Of a stretch of 64,000 nt of DNA, positions 1 through 9,890 are shown piece by piece. Location of the stretch: the NCBI GenBank assembly GCA_019843655.1, contig JACDQD010000007.1:27432816-27496815 (forward strand), in the 5' to 3' direction. The DNA comes from Lethocerus indicus. Lineage: Eukaryota > Arthropoda > Insecta > Hemiptera > Belostomatidae. Within the stretch, counting starts at the first letter, position 1, and each line of letters starts with the position of its first letter. A program made the position numbers and the translations under genes. The notes beneath the pieces were generated by a model. The model saw only the letters and a list, made by a program, of their open reading frames with translations, was not told the DNA's origin and ran no database searches.

Positions 1-1100
1 CGCTTCGGCCCCGTGTCCCGTTTCCAGCCGTTTTGAGGTCGATGACCTCCGATCGTGGTGATGATGATGATGATGATGATGATGAGGAAGAGGAGAAGGG
101 ACAGAAACCCTTTGATCCCGCGAATTAAAACGGTTGAAATTCGAGGGAATTATTACTGAGCGCGACCGGGATTCGAACCCTTCTGCGGGGAGACTGGGAA
201 ACGTTCGTGGCCGGGAAAGAAAAACGCAATTTGAACTGACGAGTCTGTCCCATTGAAACCGGTTTTGTGCTGACGCTTCGGCCTTCTCTCTCGGCCAGAA
301 CTCTCTGACTCATCGCCCCTCGAACGCTTGCCCAATTACGCCCTTTTCTATTTCGTAATTCGTTGCATCTGCTGTAGAGGAAATTCGGTCAAATTGGAGG
401 ACGAATCTGGGTTCGAAATTCAAGACTTAAAATCCGCCTGGAATTGATATCGAATCATCACCAACTTCCGGCATCGTCGCCTGATACCTTGGGAAGAATT
501 TCGCCTTTGAACGATTTTTTCGGTGTTCGGAAATCAATCGAGCTAAAAATCCCTTCCAGTGGACGTTTTTCCCCGTTCAAATAAATACTATTTAACAGGA
601 TAGCATTTTCCCTAATTCACTTCAAGCAAATATACCCGTACAACCTGGAGTCCAGGAATCCAAACGGGACAGTTTGGATATACAACCATATATATGGCTC
701 ATATCGCAATATTGATAAAGTCGATACATTGATATTTGGCCAAATTGCGCCGAGAACGAGCGTTGAAAACTTTTTTTCTTAAAATATCTACGGCGTTTTT
801 GGAATTGAATTTTTCATTGAGTTTCGTTGCCAAGGCTGCGATTCCATAAATGAGAGTAACAAAATTCGCCGTCCGTTTTTCGTTTCCCCCGGATAATCTT
901 CTTCTCGGAATGTCCAAAACCGGAGTATGCGTCGGCTGCTACGGCCGCAGGAACGGCCTCCAGGACTCGGTCTGCAGGTGTTACCGGATTGAAAAATCGT
1001 CCCTCCAGTAAGATCTGGAGGCGATTACTACTTTTGATTTGTATTTCAATCCGGTTCTCTTCTTTATTTTTTTTTTCACAACAGTTGTTGTTGTTGTTAC
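1..1100 (+). other. Upstream region of arginine kinase, unassigned
   Basis: No coding sequence recognised. A (GAT)n tract lies at 58-84. The end (1040-1102) is pyrimidine-rich and finishes in TTACAG, reading as the 3' end of an intron in the 5' UTR. The noncoding first exon and promoter could lie here or further upstream; I cannot place them. Confidence 0.4.
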
Positions 1101-1112
1101 AGGGCAAAAAAC

Positions 1113-1281
1113 ATGGTTGACGCGGCCACAATGGAGAAGATGGAGGCCGGCTTCAAGAAGCTTGAGGCCTCCGACAGCAAATCACTGCTGAAGAAGTATC
1201 TTACCCGCGAGGTGTTCGACAAGCTGAAGAACCTGAAGACCCCCTCTTTCGGTTCTACACTTCTCGATGTCATCCAGTCCG
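1113..1281 (+). CDS. Argk: Arginine kinase coding exon 1
   Basis: Residues 1-56 plus one base of codon 57; start of the all-helical N-terminal domain. The exon ends CAGTCCG and the donor reads GTCGGT. Intron 1 is only 110 bp. Confidence 0.92.
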
Positions 1282-4200
1282 GTCGGTATTATTGAAGAGA
1301 CTCCTGTATCAATTACTTCTGTACAAAGTCCCTTTACTTTACAGTCGAAACTCAACGATCTCTGTTTTTTTTCCCCCTTCGCCCCTTCCAGGTCTCGAGA
1401 ACCACGATTCCGGAGTCGGCATCTACGCCCCCGACGCCGAAGCCTACACCGTCTTTTCCGCGCTGTTCGACCCGATCATCGAGGACTACCACGGCGGCTT
1501 CAAGCAGACCGACAAGCACCCGCCCAAGGACTGGGGCGATGTTGACTCCCTTGGCAATCTTGACCCCACTGTGAGTATTACAATACAATACAACACTATA
1601 CAATACAGTACAACACAATACAACAACTATACGACCACTATACAACCACTATACGACCACTATACGATCACTATACGATCACTATACGACCACTATACGA
1701 CCACTATACGACCACTATACGACCACTATACGACCACTATACGACCACTATACAACCACTATTCACAGTGTGAGCATATATAGTATTTTCAAGACAAATT
1801 CAACTTTTCCCAAAGTCAGATTCAACATTTCTGTCGACTTTATCGAAAACATTTGTCGATGTTGAAGAAAATTGTGAGGATTTTTGTGGAAATAATTTAT
1901 CAACAAAAAAAAAATTGTCGATTTATCGAAGAAAACGGTCGATTTATGTCGAAATAAATAGTCGATTTTGTGGAAACGATGCGGCGATTTTTGTCGATAA
2001 ATAATATGCCGATTTTTACAACAGAAAATTGTCATTTAAATAAGTTCGTTTTTTCTCTAAAAATTCATCGGTTTTTCTCGAAAAATGTATGGATTTTTCT
2101 CGAAAAATTTATGGATTTTCCTTGAACATGGATTTTTCTCGAAAGACATGGATTTTTCTCCAAAGACATGGATTTTTCTCGAAAAATTTTATGGATTTTT
2201 CTCGAAAAATTTATGGATTTTTCTCGAAAATTTTATGGATTTTTCTCGAAAATTTTATGGATTTTTCTCGACAATTTTATGGATTTTTCTCGAAATTTTT
2301 ATGGATTTTTCTCGAAAATTGTATGGATTTTTCTCGTCAAAATTTATGGATTTTTCTCGAACAATTTACGGATTTTTCTCGAAAAATCATGGATTTTTCT
2401 CGTCAAAATTTATGGATTTTTCTCGAAATAAGGACAGAACAGATAGACCACACACTGTTCACGGTGTATACCACTTTTTTTTCCAAGTCAAATTCAACAT
2501 TTTTGATGAAAAAATTAGCCTACTTTTGCCGAAAACTAAATCGTCCATCACAGATGACTGTCTTCACAGTGTGTACCGCTGTTTTTTCTTAAAGGTACTT
2601 TTAAGTTTTTCCAAGTCAAATTCAACGTTTTCTTCGAAATTTTATGGACAATTTATCGTTATTTGTCCAAAACCAATTGTCGACTCGATGACCGACCCGT
2701 CTGGTGGCTGTTGCAGGGCGAGTACATCATCTCTACGCGTGTCAGGTGCGGTCGCTCCATGGCCGGCTATCCGTTCAACCCGTGCCTGACCGAGGCACAG
2801 TACAAGGAGATGGAGGACAAGGTCTCGAGCACCCTCTCGGGGTTGGGCGGCGAGCTCAAGGGCACCTACTACCCCCTCACCGGCATGACCAAGGAGGTCC
2901 AGCAGAAACTTATCGACGACCACTTCCTGTTCAAGGAGGGCGATCGCTTCTTGCAGGTGACACTACCAACAATACCCCCAAATAATAGTCTTACAGACAA
3001 GAAATACAGACTTACTAAACCATTAAGGTCCTTAATTAAGGATTCAGATATACTAAACATTAAAAAGAACCAGATTGATAGCTCTAAATAAGCACTGAAG
3101 AAGAAATAACAACAGGCAATATTTTTTGAATATTTTTTGTTTTAAACCTGTTAAAACATTATTGTAAAACCTTAAAACCATTTATTTTAAATAATTGACG
3201 AGAGTTCTATGCAGGCTGGATTGTTTTTAACTTTAAATTTTGTTCCCACATAGAGGAATCGGCATTACCAAGTCTTGGAATAAAGAATATTTTAGAGGCC
3301 TGTTCTGCTGAACCGAAACATCCTTTAAAACTGCAATAAAAATTAGTAAAAACTAAATGATCGCAAGTAGCCATTTTCATTTTCAGTTTTTGTTAAAATC
3401 AAATAAAAAAACTATAGAAAATATTTCCTTTACCTAAAGAATTGAAATAGAGATACTCGAGTAAAACTTAATATAATTCACTATTAATTGTCACTTTACT
3501 GGACATTTAGACCCTGTAAAATAGGAAATAATTAGATTTTCTCCATTTAATTGTTCGTTAATGGTTGGTAAAATTTGTTTTTCTTTTTCTTGTAGGCCGC
3601 CAATGCCTGCAGGTTCTGGCCCACCGGCCGTGGTATCTACCACAACGATGCCAAAACCTTCCTCATCTGGTGCAATGAGGAAGATCATCTCCGCATCATC
3701 TCTATGCAGATGGGAGGCGATTTGGGACAGGTTAGTCGGAAACACGGAAACTAAATTATAGTTTAAATTATAGTATTATAGCGAACAGGATAATAGGAGT
3801 AATGTGGTGGATAGACACTGAAAGATTATGTTAGTATATATTTGAAAGCTACATTAAATTGCAATTTTACCGAGAGTAAAAAACATGGTAATCAGTTTTA
3901 AATGTATAATAACGAAACAACAAAACTGACATCACTTATCCCCAAAAAAACTTTTTTTAAGACTTAAATATATTGCACTTTAAAATATATCCCTATGCCT
4001 TTTTCTAAATAATTTGTGACAGTAATTTTAGAGTTGAATTAAAAAAAGAAAAAATATCTTGTTCAATTAATTCAGTTTTACTGTGCAAACCCGAGATTAA
4101 ACTAATCTCCTACAAGAGATGTGTACACTTAATCAAAATGTGTGGCCATCATATCATATCTTGTGTAAACTGTATTATTTGTCATTTTTAAATAACAATA

Positions 4201-6718
4201 TTTCTGAGGTAGTAACACACTCTTAAGTATATTCAATTTTGCTACACAACACAATTTACCCTATAATAGATTTCTTAAATGGCAGTATTAATTTTTGTGA
4301 TGTTTAATACTAACAATGCTTCGAGGTAGTGGGATAGGGGGAGACTATTTTCATTTTTTGTCTAATTTCTTTGGGTATATAAAACAATAAAATTTGACTC
4401 TCGAATTATTGAATTAAATTTCTATTAAACTAACAGTCAGAAATGTTACTTTTTCTACATTTTCTATACTATAAATGAGTTTAATTTTCCATGTTATTTT
4501 TCAATATTTGGCTAAATTATCAGAATTCAAACTCTGAAATTTCCTGAAACCTAAGCCTGACACCTTTAGTGGAGTGTTTCTCAAACTCTACTATTTTGAG
4601 GCGTAATTACAGAAAAAATAAAGTTTAATGGGGGTATTTAAAATTGTAATTGAGGAAAATTTAATTATAATATTTGAAAAATAAAAACATCGGGTAATAT
4701 AAAAACAGGATGAATATTTGTTGTTTAACATACCTGTTTTATGGTCTGAGAGGGGTTGGAATAAGACAAAGAGAACATACCACCAGAAACACAATAACAA
4801 GACAGGACAAATACCGCAGTACACGTGACAGTGACACAGTGCAGCGAGGATGCCCGAAAAACATCCAAGCTGCCAAAGACTGCTACTGAAGACGGCGAGC
4901 GGCCGAAACCGGTCTGGCAAAAGACCATACCACAGCGAGAGGAGATAGAAAGACATGAAATCTACAGTGTTTGTAGTAGTCTATTGCTCTGGGCCCATTG
5001 TATTAGAAACTTGGCACTGCCTTGGGCACACTGCTAAGGGTTGGGATACCGATTGAGTTGTTCCGACCAAACTTCGTTTTTTTATATATTGATCGAGATA
5101 TCGACGTGTCTTGTTTTTTGTCCCGGCCAGGTCTACCGCAGGTTGGTCACCGCCGTGAACGACATTGAGAAGCGCGTCCCGTTCTCCCACAACGACAGGC
5201 TGGGATTCCTGACCTTCTGCCCGACCAACTTGGGCACAACAGTCAGGGCTTCTGTCCACATCAAGGTGCCGAAATTGGCGTCTAACAAGGCCAAGCTCGA
5301 GGAGGTCGCCGGCAAGTTCAACCTGCAGGTCAGTCAATATACCTCAGTTTATTTTCGGACCCCGATGAATGGACAAGAATCTTGGCGTCGGTCCTAAAGA
5401 CTCTTTCAGTCTCTTTCAATGCAGAAGCAATGTCCGAGTCGATTCAATATCTTTTAAAAAAATTGACTATTTTTTTCAAAAAAGTACTAACGAATTACGA
5501 GTACAAAAACTATTAACGGCGTCCAGCCGCCCCGCCAGGGGCAGCACTGTCCATGCACCATTTTCTCGAATAGAACTGCGAAAAACAAATTTCTTTGCTG
5601 CATATTTCATTGAAGAATGTCAAATCGATTCCGATTTCATTTTTTTTCAAAAATACTATCGAATTACGAGTACAAAGACTATTAATGGCGTCCGGCCGCC
5701 TCGCCAGGGGCCAGCACTGTCCGTCCGCCATTTTCTCCAATAGAACCGCGAAAAACAAATTTCCCTCCTGTCGCATATTTCATTGAAGAACGTCCAAATC
5801 GATTCAATATTTTTTTAAAAAAAATTGACTATTTTTTTCAAAAAATATTATCGAATTACGAGTATTAAAAATATTAATGGCGTCCGGCCGCCCCGCCAGG
5901 GGGCAGCACTCTCCGTCCGTCCGCCATTTTCTCCAATAGAACCGCGAAAAACAAATTTCCCTCCTGTCGCATATTTCATTGAAGAACGTCCAAATCGATT
6001 CAATATTTTTTAAAAATTGCCTTTTTTTCAAATAATACCATCGAATTACGGGTACAAAGACTGTTAATGGCGTCCGGCCGCCCCGCCAGGGGGCAGCACT
6101 CTCCGTCCGTCCGCCATTTTCTCCAATAGAACCGCGAAAAACAAATTTCCCTCCTGTCGCATATTTCATTGAAGAACGTCCAAATCGATTCAATATTTTT
6201 TAAAAAAATTGCCTTTTTTTCAAATAATACTATCGAATTACGGGTACAAAGACTGTTAATGGCGTCCGGCCGCCCCGCCAGGGGGCAGCACCGTCCGTCC
6301 GCCATTTCCTCCAATAGAACAGCGAAAAATAAATTTCCCCCCTGTCGCATATTTCATTGAAGAACGTCCGAATCAATTCAGTATCTTTTAAAAAAAATTG
6401 ACTATTTTTTTCAAAAAAATACCATCGATTTACGAGTATTAAGAATATTAATGGCGTCCGGCCGCCCCGCCAGGGGGCAGCACTCTCCGTCCGTCCGCCA
6501 TTTTCTCCAATAGAACCGCGAAAAACAAATTTCTTTCCCTCGCTTATTTCATTGAAGAACGTCCAAATCGATTCAATATTTTTAAAAAATTGCCTTTTTT
6601 TCAAATAATACTATCGAATTACGCGTATTAAAAATATTAATGGCGTCCGGCCGCCCCGCCAGGTGGCAGCACTCTCGGCCCGCCGGCCATTTCCTCTTCC
6701 GAATTCCAGTCGGCGGCC

Positions 6719-6778
<60 letters not shown>

Positions 6779-6969
6779 ATATTGTGGTTGTGCTGATGGG
6801 GCTGTGTTGTTGTTGGCAGGTGCGCGGTACACGCGGCGAGCACACCGAGGCCGAGGGCGGCGTCTACGACATCTCGAACAAGCGCCGAATGGGACTCACA
6901 GAGTACGAGGCCGTCAAGGAGATGCACGACGGTATCGCCGAATTGATCAAGATTGAGCGCGAGCTATAA
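1113..6969 (+). CDS. Argk: Arginine kinase, complete six-exon gene
   Basis: Arginine kinase transfers phosphate between ATP and arginine, buffering cytosolic ATP in muscle and nerve. Six exons (1113-1281, 1392-1570, 2717-2956, 3596-3730, 5131-5328, 6820-6969) total 1071 bases, or 356 residues plus stop, the normal insect length. All introns are GT-AG and phases agree. Using horseshoe-crab numbering, the guanidino-specificity loop S63-G64-V65 and Y68 is present, as are ATP-binding R124, R126, R229, R280 and R309, catalytic E225 and E314, and C271 in CPTNLGT. No residue is missing. The ATG at 1113 has a good context (CAAAAAACATGG) and sits 10 bases after an acceptor AG (1101-1102), so a noncoding 5' exon probably lies upstream. 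The protease gene downstream is convergent. Identification is near certain; only the intron 1 donor (GTCGGT) is unusual. Confidence 0.97.
1392..1570 (+). CDS. Argk: Arginine kinase coding exon 2
   Basis: Residues 57-116, carrying the substrate-specificity loop (S63, G64, V65, Y68). Acceptor CCTTCCAG, donor GTGAGT. Confidence 0.95.
1618..1762 (+). repeat. 11 bp minisatellite in arginine kinase intron 2
   Basis: About 13 copies of ACTATACGACC with small substitutions (ACAACC, ACGATC). Confidence 0.85.
2076..2432 (+). repeat. ~22 bp minisatellite in arginine kinase intron 2
   Basis: About 15 copies of ATGGATTTTTCTCGAAAATT with length variation in the A/T run. The open reading frames across it are a by-product of the repeat. 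Confidence 0.85.
2717..2956 (+). CDS. Argk: Arginine kinase coding exon 3
   Basis: Residues 117-196, phase 0 at both ends. Begins [10 protein letters not shown], with nucleotide-binding R124 and R126. Acceptor CTGTTGCAG, donor GTGACA. Confidence 0.95.
3596..3730 (+). CDS. Argk: Arginine kinase coding exon 4
   Basis: Residues 197-241, phase 0. Contains E225 and R229 in the stretch WCNEEDHLR. Acceptor TTCTTGTAG, donor GTTAGT. Confidence 0.95.
3731..4731 (+). other. AT-rich part of arginine kinase intron 4
   Basis: Low-GC intron sequence without coding signal or recognised repeat; the rest of the intron holds a foldback element copy. Confidence 0.6.
4732..4972 (+). mobile_element. Foldback element copy in arginine kinase intron 4
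   Basis: Starts with the element end ACCTGTTTTATGGTCTGAGA and contains GTGACAGTG, GAGGATGCCC, AACATCCAA and the hallmark TACTGAAGACGGCGAGCGGC, followed by GAAACCGGTCTGGCAAAAGACC. It has the same motif order as the copies listed below. Confidence 0.7.
5131..5328 (+). CDS. Argk: Arginine kinase coding exon 5
   Basis: Residues 242-307, phase 0. Contains the family signature CPTNLGT with C271, and R280. Acceptor CCCGGCCAG, donor GTCAGT. Confidence 0.96.
5440..6705 (+). repeat. Seven tandem ~190 bp units in arginine kinase intron 5
   Basis: The segment GGCGTCCGGCCGCCCCGCCA recurs at about 5518, 5688, 5879, 6069, 6261, 6452 and 6641, at spacings of 170, 191, 190, 192, 191 and 189 bp. Each unit has an AT-rich half (ATTCAATATTTTT, CGAATTACGAGTA) and a GC-rich half that includes CCAGGGGGCAGCACT, CCGCCATTTT and CCAATAG. 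The first two units are the most diverged at the CCAGGGGG segment. On the minus strand some units are open, giving a repetitive, non-genic reading frame. Confidence 0.92.
6718..6776. repeat. (TA)n microsatellite
   Basis: About 28 TA dinucleotides just before the acceptor of arginine kinase exon 6. Confidence 0.95.
6820..6969 (+). CDS. Argk: Arginine kinase coding exon 6 and stop
   Basis: Residues 308-356 and TAA. Contains R309 and catalytic E314 in RGTRGEHTE and ends in IKIEREL. Acceptor TTGTTGGCAG. Confidence 0.96.
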   Translation: MRGTRGEHTEAEGGVYDISNKRRMGLTEYEAVKEMHDGIAELIKIEREL

Positions 6970-7710
6970 ACAACAACAACAACAACAACAACAAAATGCG
7001 TCTCAACAAACAACCAAAAAAAAATATATAAGAACAAAACGCGATACACGCTTCAAATTCCTATATATACATATATATATATTTTTTCATTACTATTTTC
7101 CTTGAATTTTCATGAAAGTTAATTTTTCCATTCCGCCTCCCCCCCCCACATCCCCCAAACTGTACACACAATTGAGCGGGTGAGTCACAATTGAGATGTA
7201 ACAATCTGAAAGTCTGGTTAATTTTATAAGATTATTCTTATATACTATGTTTGTTCTCTCTTTTTTTCTATCCACCTATGTATGTATGCGGATTGCGTAC
7301 GGGACGCGGCAGTTGGGAATATTTCGCTGTATATTTTACAACCGGGAAGAGAATTTCTATACGTACAAGCGGTTTACATACACGATTGGTGTTTTTTTTT
7401 TTAAATACAATTATTATCACCCGATTTCCCCGTCGTTCGTCGCGTTATCACATAGTTGTTATTGAAAAAAAAAAAAGAAAAAAAAAAGAAAAACAAACTA
7501 GTATATAACGCTAGTGACGGCTAGTCAAAACTCATTGTAGGAATACCCGCTTGGAGAAGGAAAAATTATAAAATTATCTCCTCTATATAAACGTATAGAA
7601 CCGTAAAAAAAAACCAAAAAAAAAAAAAAAAAATTATATATGTTCGATCAAACTGTTACAGATTACTACTTGAAAATTACTGCAAATAAAACCTACACCT
7701 ATTTATAGCT
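6970..7710 (+). other. Argk: Arginine kinase 3' UTR
   Basis: Noncoding AT-rich stretch after the stop, beginning with a (CAA)n run (6969-6994) and containing A-rich and T-rich tracts. It should end shortly after the AATAAA at 7685-7690. A poly-C run follows at about 7731-7750. Confidence 0.6.
7685..7690 (+). terminator. Probable polyadenylation signal of arginine kinase
   Basis: Canonical AATAAA about 715 bases after the stop codon. No earlier canonical hexamer was noticed in the 3' UTR. Confidence 0.55.
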
Positions 7711-7818
7711 GTTGTTCATTTCACGGCCACCCCCCCCCCCCCCCCCCCCAATATCCTGGATATTACCGAGATGTGATAATCAACGAGGTTTTATCCATCC
7801 TCATAATACATGATATAT

Positions 7819-8031
7819 TTAGGAGTACCCAAAAGTAATTTGGACTTTGGAATTCATTTTATTTTGCTAAAAAAGAAACTTTAATTATTAATCTACTATA
7901 TATATTCCAACCGATATTATCGACAACTCTCTGTGCCACTTTTCCGGCAAATTTTCGATTCCCCTCTTGAGGAACTCCTCGAGACCGAAATAAATCTTAT
8001 CAAATTGTCGATTACTTTTGTGTACGCCTAA
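7819..8031 (-). mobile_element. Mariner 3'-end element with transposase C-terminus remnant
   Basis: Bounded by TTAGGAGTACCCAAAAGTAA and its inverse TTACTTTTGTGTACGCCTAA. On the minus strand it reads FLKRGIENLPEKWH, the conserved C-terminal stretch of mariner transposases. It is therefore a deletion derivative keeping the 3' end of the transposon. Several other copies occur in the window. Confidence 0.75.
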
Positions 8032-8036
8032 TATAT

Positions 8037-8240
8037 CAGGTTCGGTCTTTTGCCAAGACCGGTTTCGGCCGCTCGCCACCTTCAGTAGCGGTGTTGGGTC
8101 GCAGTACAACAAGTGACAGTGACAGTGCAGTGCGGATGCCCCCCACAGGAAAAACGTCCAAAGTGGCGACAGTGACCGGCACCGCGCTACTGAAGACGGC
8201 GAGCGGCCGAAACCGGTCCGGCGAAAGACCAAATCTCGGG
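8037..8240. mobile_element. Foldback element copy
   Basis: Palindrome with arms of about 55 bp: the left arm reads GGTCTTTTGCC..CGGCCGCTCGCC..CTTCAGTAGC and the right arm is its inverse, ending GGCGAAAGACC. The centre has CAAGTGACAGTG. It directly abuts the mariner derivative on its left. Confidence 0.75.
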
Positions 8241-8660
8241 TTTAAACAATTTCACAAAGAATTAAATACAGATTCTAAAGATTAAGTTTTGCACGAATTA
8301 GACGGCTCACAACACAAATCAATTCGGATTGCATTCTCTCTCCGGTTCCGGTCTTTCGCCAGACCGGTTTCGGCCGCTCGCCGTCTTCAGTAGCGGTGTT
8401 GGGTCACAGTACAAGTCGACAGTTGAGGATGTTTCTCGGAAACGTCCAAAGTGGCCACTCTGTGACCGGCACCGTCTACTGAAGACGGCCGCCGAAACCG
8501 GTCCGGCGAAAGACCAAATCTCGGGTTTAAACAATTTCACAAAGAATTAAATACAGATTCTAAAGATTAAGTTTTGCACGAATTAGACGGCTCACAACAC
8601 AAATCAATTCGGATTGCCGTCTCTCGCCGGTTCCGGTCTTTCGCCAGACCGGTTTCCGCC
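8220..8660 (+). repeat. ~290 bp direct duplication containing foldback arms
   Basis: The sequence running from CGAAAGACCAAATCTCGGG through CAATTCGGATTGC occurs at about 8221 and again at about 8511, so a foldback arm plus a unique spacer was duplicated in tandem. A third, more diverged arm set follows. Confidence 0.75.
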
Positions 8661-8870
8661 GCTCGCCGTCTTCTTCGGCGGATTGCGGTGTCACTTTCGC
8701 CACTTGAGGATGTTTCTCGGACGTCCTCACTGGGCCACTCTGTCACTGTCTACTTGCGGCCGCCGATACCGGTCTGGCGAATGACCAAAAGACGGACGGG
8801 AGGAGACAGAAACACAAGAAAATGTACGGTATTCCAACCCGTCGCAGACCACAAAACAGGTATTTTAAAC
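8630..8870. mobile_element. Foldback element copy, diverged
   Basis: Begins CCGGTCTTTCGCCAGACCGG and ends with TTCCAACCCGTCGCAGACCA followed by CAAAACAGGTA, the inverse of the TACCTGTTTTGTGGTCTGCG end. Confidence 0.65.
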
Positions 8871-9297
8871 AATTTAAAACGTATAGTTTTTACAACTTGG
8901 ACGTGGGGGAGGAATTGAAGAGGGACCGGTGTAAAATAGTTGAACAGACAAAATCCGTTTAAAATTATTTATTTTTATTATTAATTTTAACAGAGATTCA
9001 GTTTACAGTCAGTTTACATTAACATCGACTGCAGTTAATTCTGGTACAGATTCGTCTTAATATTCGATTTGGTAACTTAGCTGGCCTACTTTTTATGCAC
9101 TAACTCGCTTTATCACATTCCTCTTTATACTAAAAGTAATAATAATGTATAATTCTATTTTTACTAACTTCATTTTTCTTTCATCGTCCCGTAAATTTAT
9201 CACATTTTACCAAGTTCTCTAAGACTATTATTTGTTTGTTTTTTTTTTTAAACTTAAAACTATACGGTAATGAGATCATATTTTTCCTTTTCAGCTT
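8870..9297. other. Intergenic; probable 3' end of the protease transcript
   Basis: AT-rich, no coding signal. Forward TTTATT at 8968-8973 and 8974-8979 gives AATAAA on the minus strand, about 320 bases past the protease stop, and could be its polyadenylation signal. Confidence 0.4.
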
Positions 9298-9890
9298 CTA
9301 ACTTACGTACGCGCGAATGTAATATATAGGAACTACCCGTAATCGAATTACATTGTTGTATAAATGGTACTGTGTGTGTTTTTTTTTTTTTTTTGTTCTG
9401 TATAATGGTACTTGTGGGTCCGCTGTCAGGACGCTGAAGGCCTCTCTCCTGACGCTGAAGATCCTGCTCCTCCTCCACCTCCTGCTCCTCCACCTCCTGC
9501 TCCTCCACCTCCTGCTCCTCCACCTCCTGCTCCTCCACCTCCTGCTCCTCCACCTCCTGCTCCTCCACCTCCTGCTCCTCCACCTCCTGCTCCTCCACCT
9601 CCTGCTCCTCCACCTCCTGCTCCTCCTCCACCTCCTGCTCCTCCACCTCCTGCTCCTCCTCCACCTCCTGCTCCTCCACCTCCTGCTCCTCCACCTCCTG
9701 CTCCTCCTCCACCTCTTGGGGGCGGTGGGGCCTCCTCCTACCCTCTGCGGTGGCCTATCTGGCGCCGAGGAGGCTCTCGAAGTGTCGGCTATCCACCGGG
9801 CGTAGTGCGTCACCCGGGTGTACACCCCGGGCCTGTTCTTCTTGGCGCACCCGTCGCCCCAAGAGACCACGCCGGCCAGCACGAATCTAC
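9298..9890 (-). CDS. Protease coding exon 6 with minisatellite-encoded tail
   Basis: Begins [16 protein letters not shown] and PGVYTRV, the normal end of an S1 domain. It then reads in frame through 15 and 18 bp repeats (AGG AGG TGG AGG AGC) to a TAG at 9300-9298. Because all unit lengths are multiples of three, copy-number change keeps the frame. An alternative is a splice at a GTAGGA on the minus strand near 9741 that would remove the tail. Confidence 0.75.

Noticed and set aside
157..190. tRNA-like T-arm (GGGTTCGAATCCC on the minus strand)
   Set aside because: The T-stem pairs only three bases, and no matching acceptor, D-arm or anticodon arm lies upstream.
6611..6969. Frames through the (TA)n tract before arginine kinase exon 6
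   Set aside because: The open frame extends exon 6 into intron sequence, giving poly-Tyr/Ile; the acceptor at 6818-6819 is clear.
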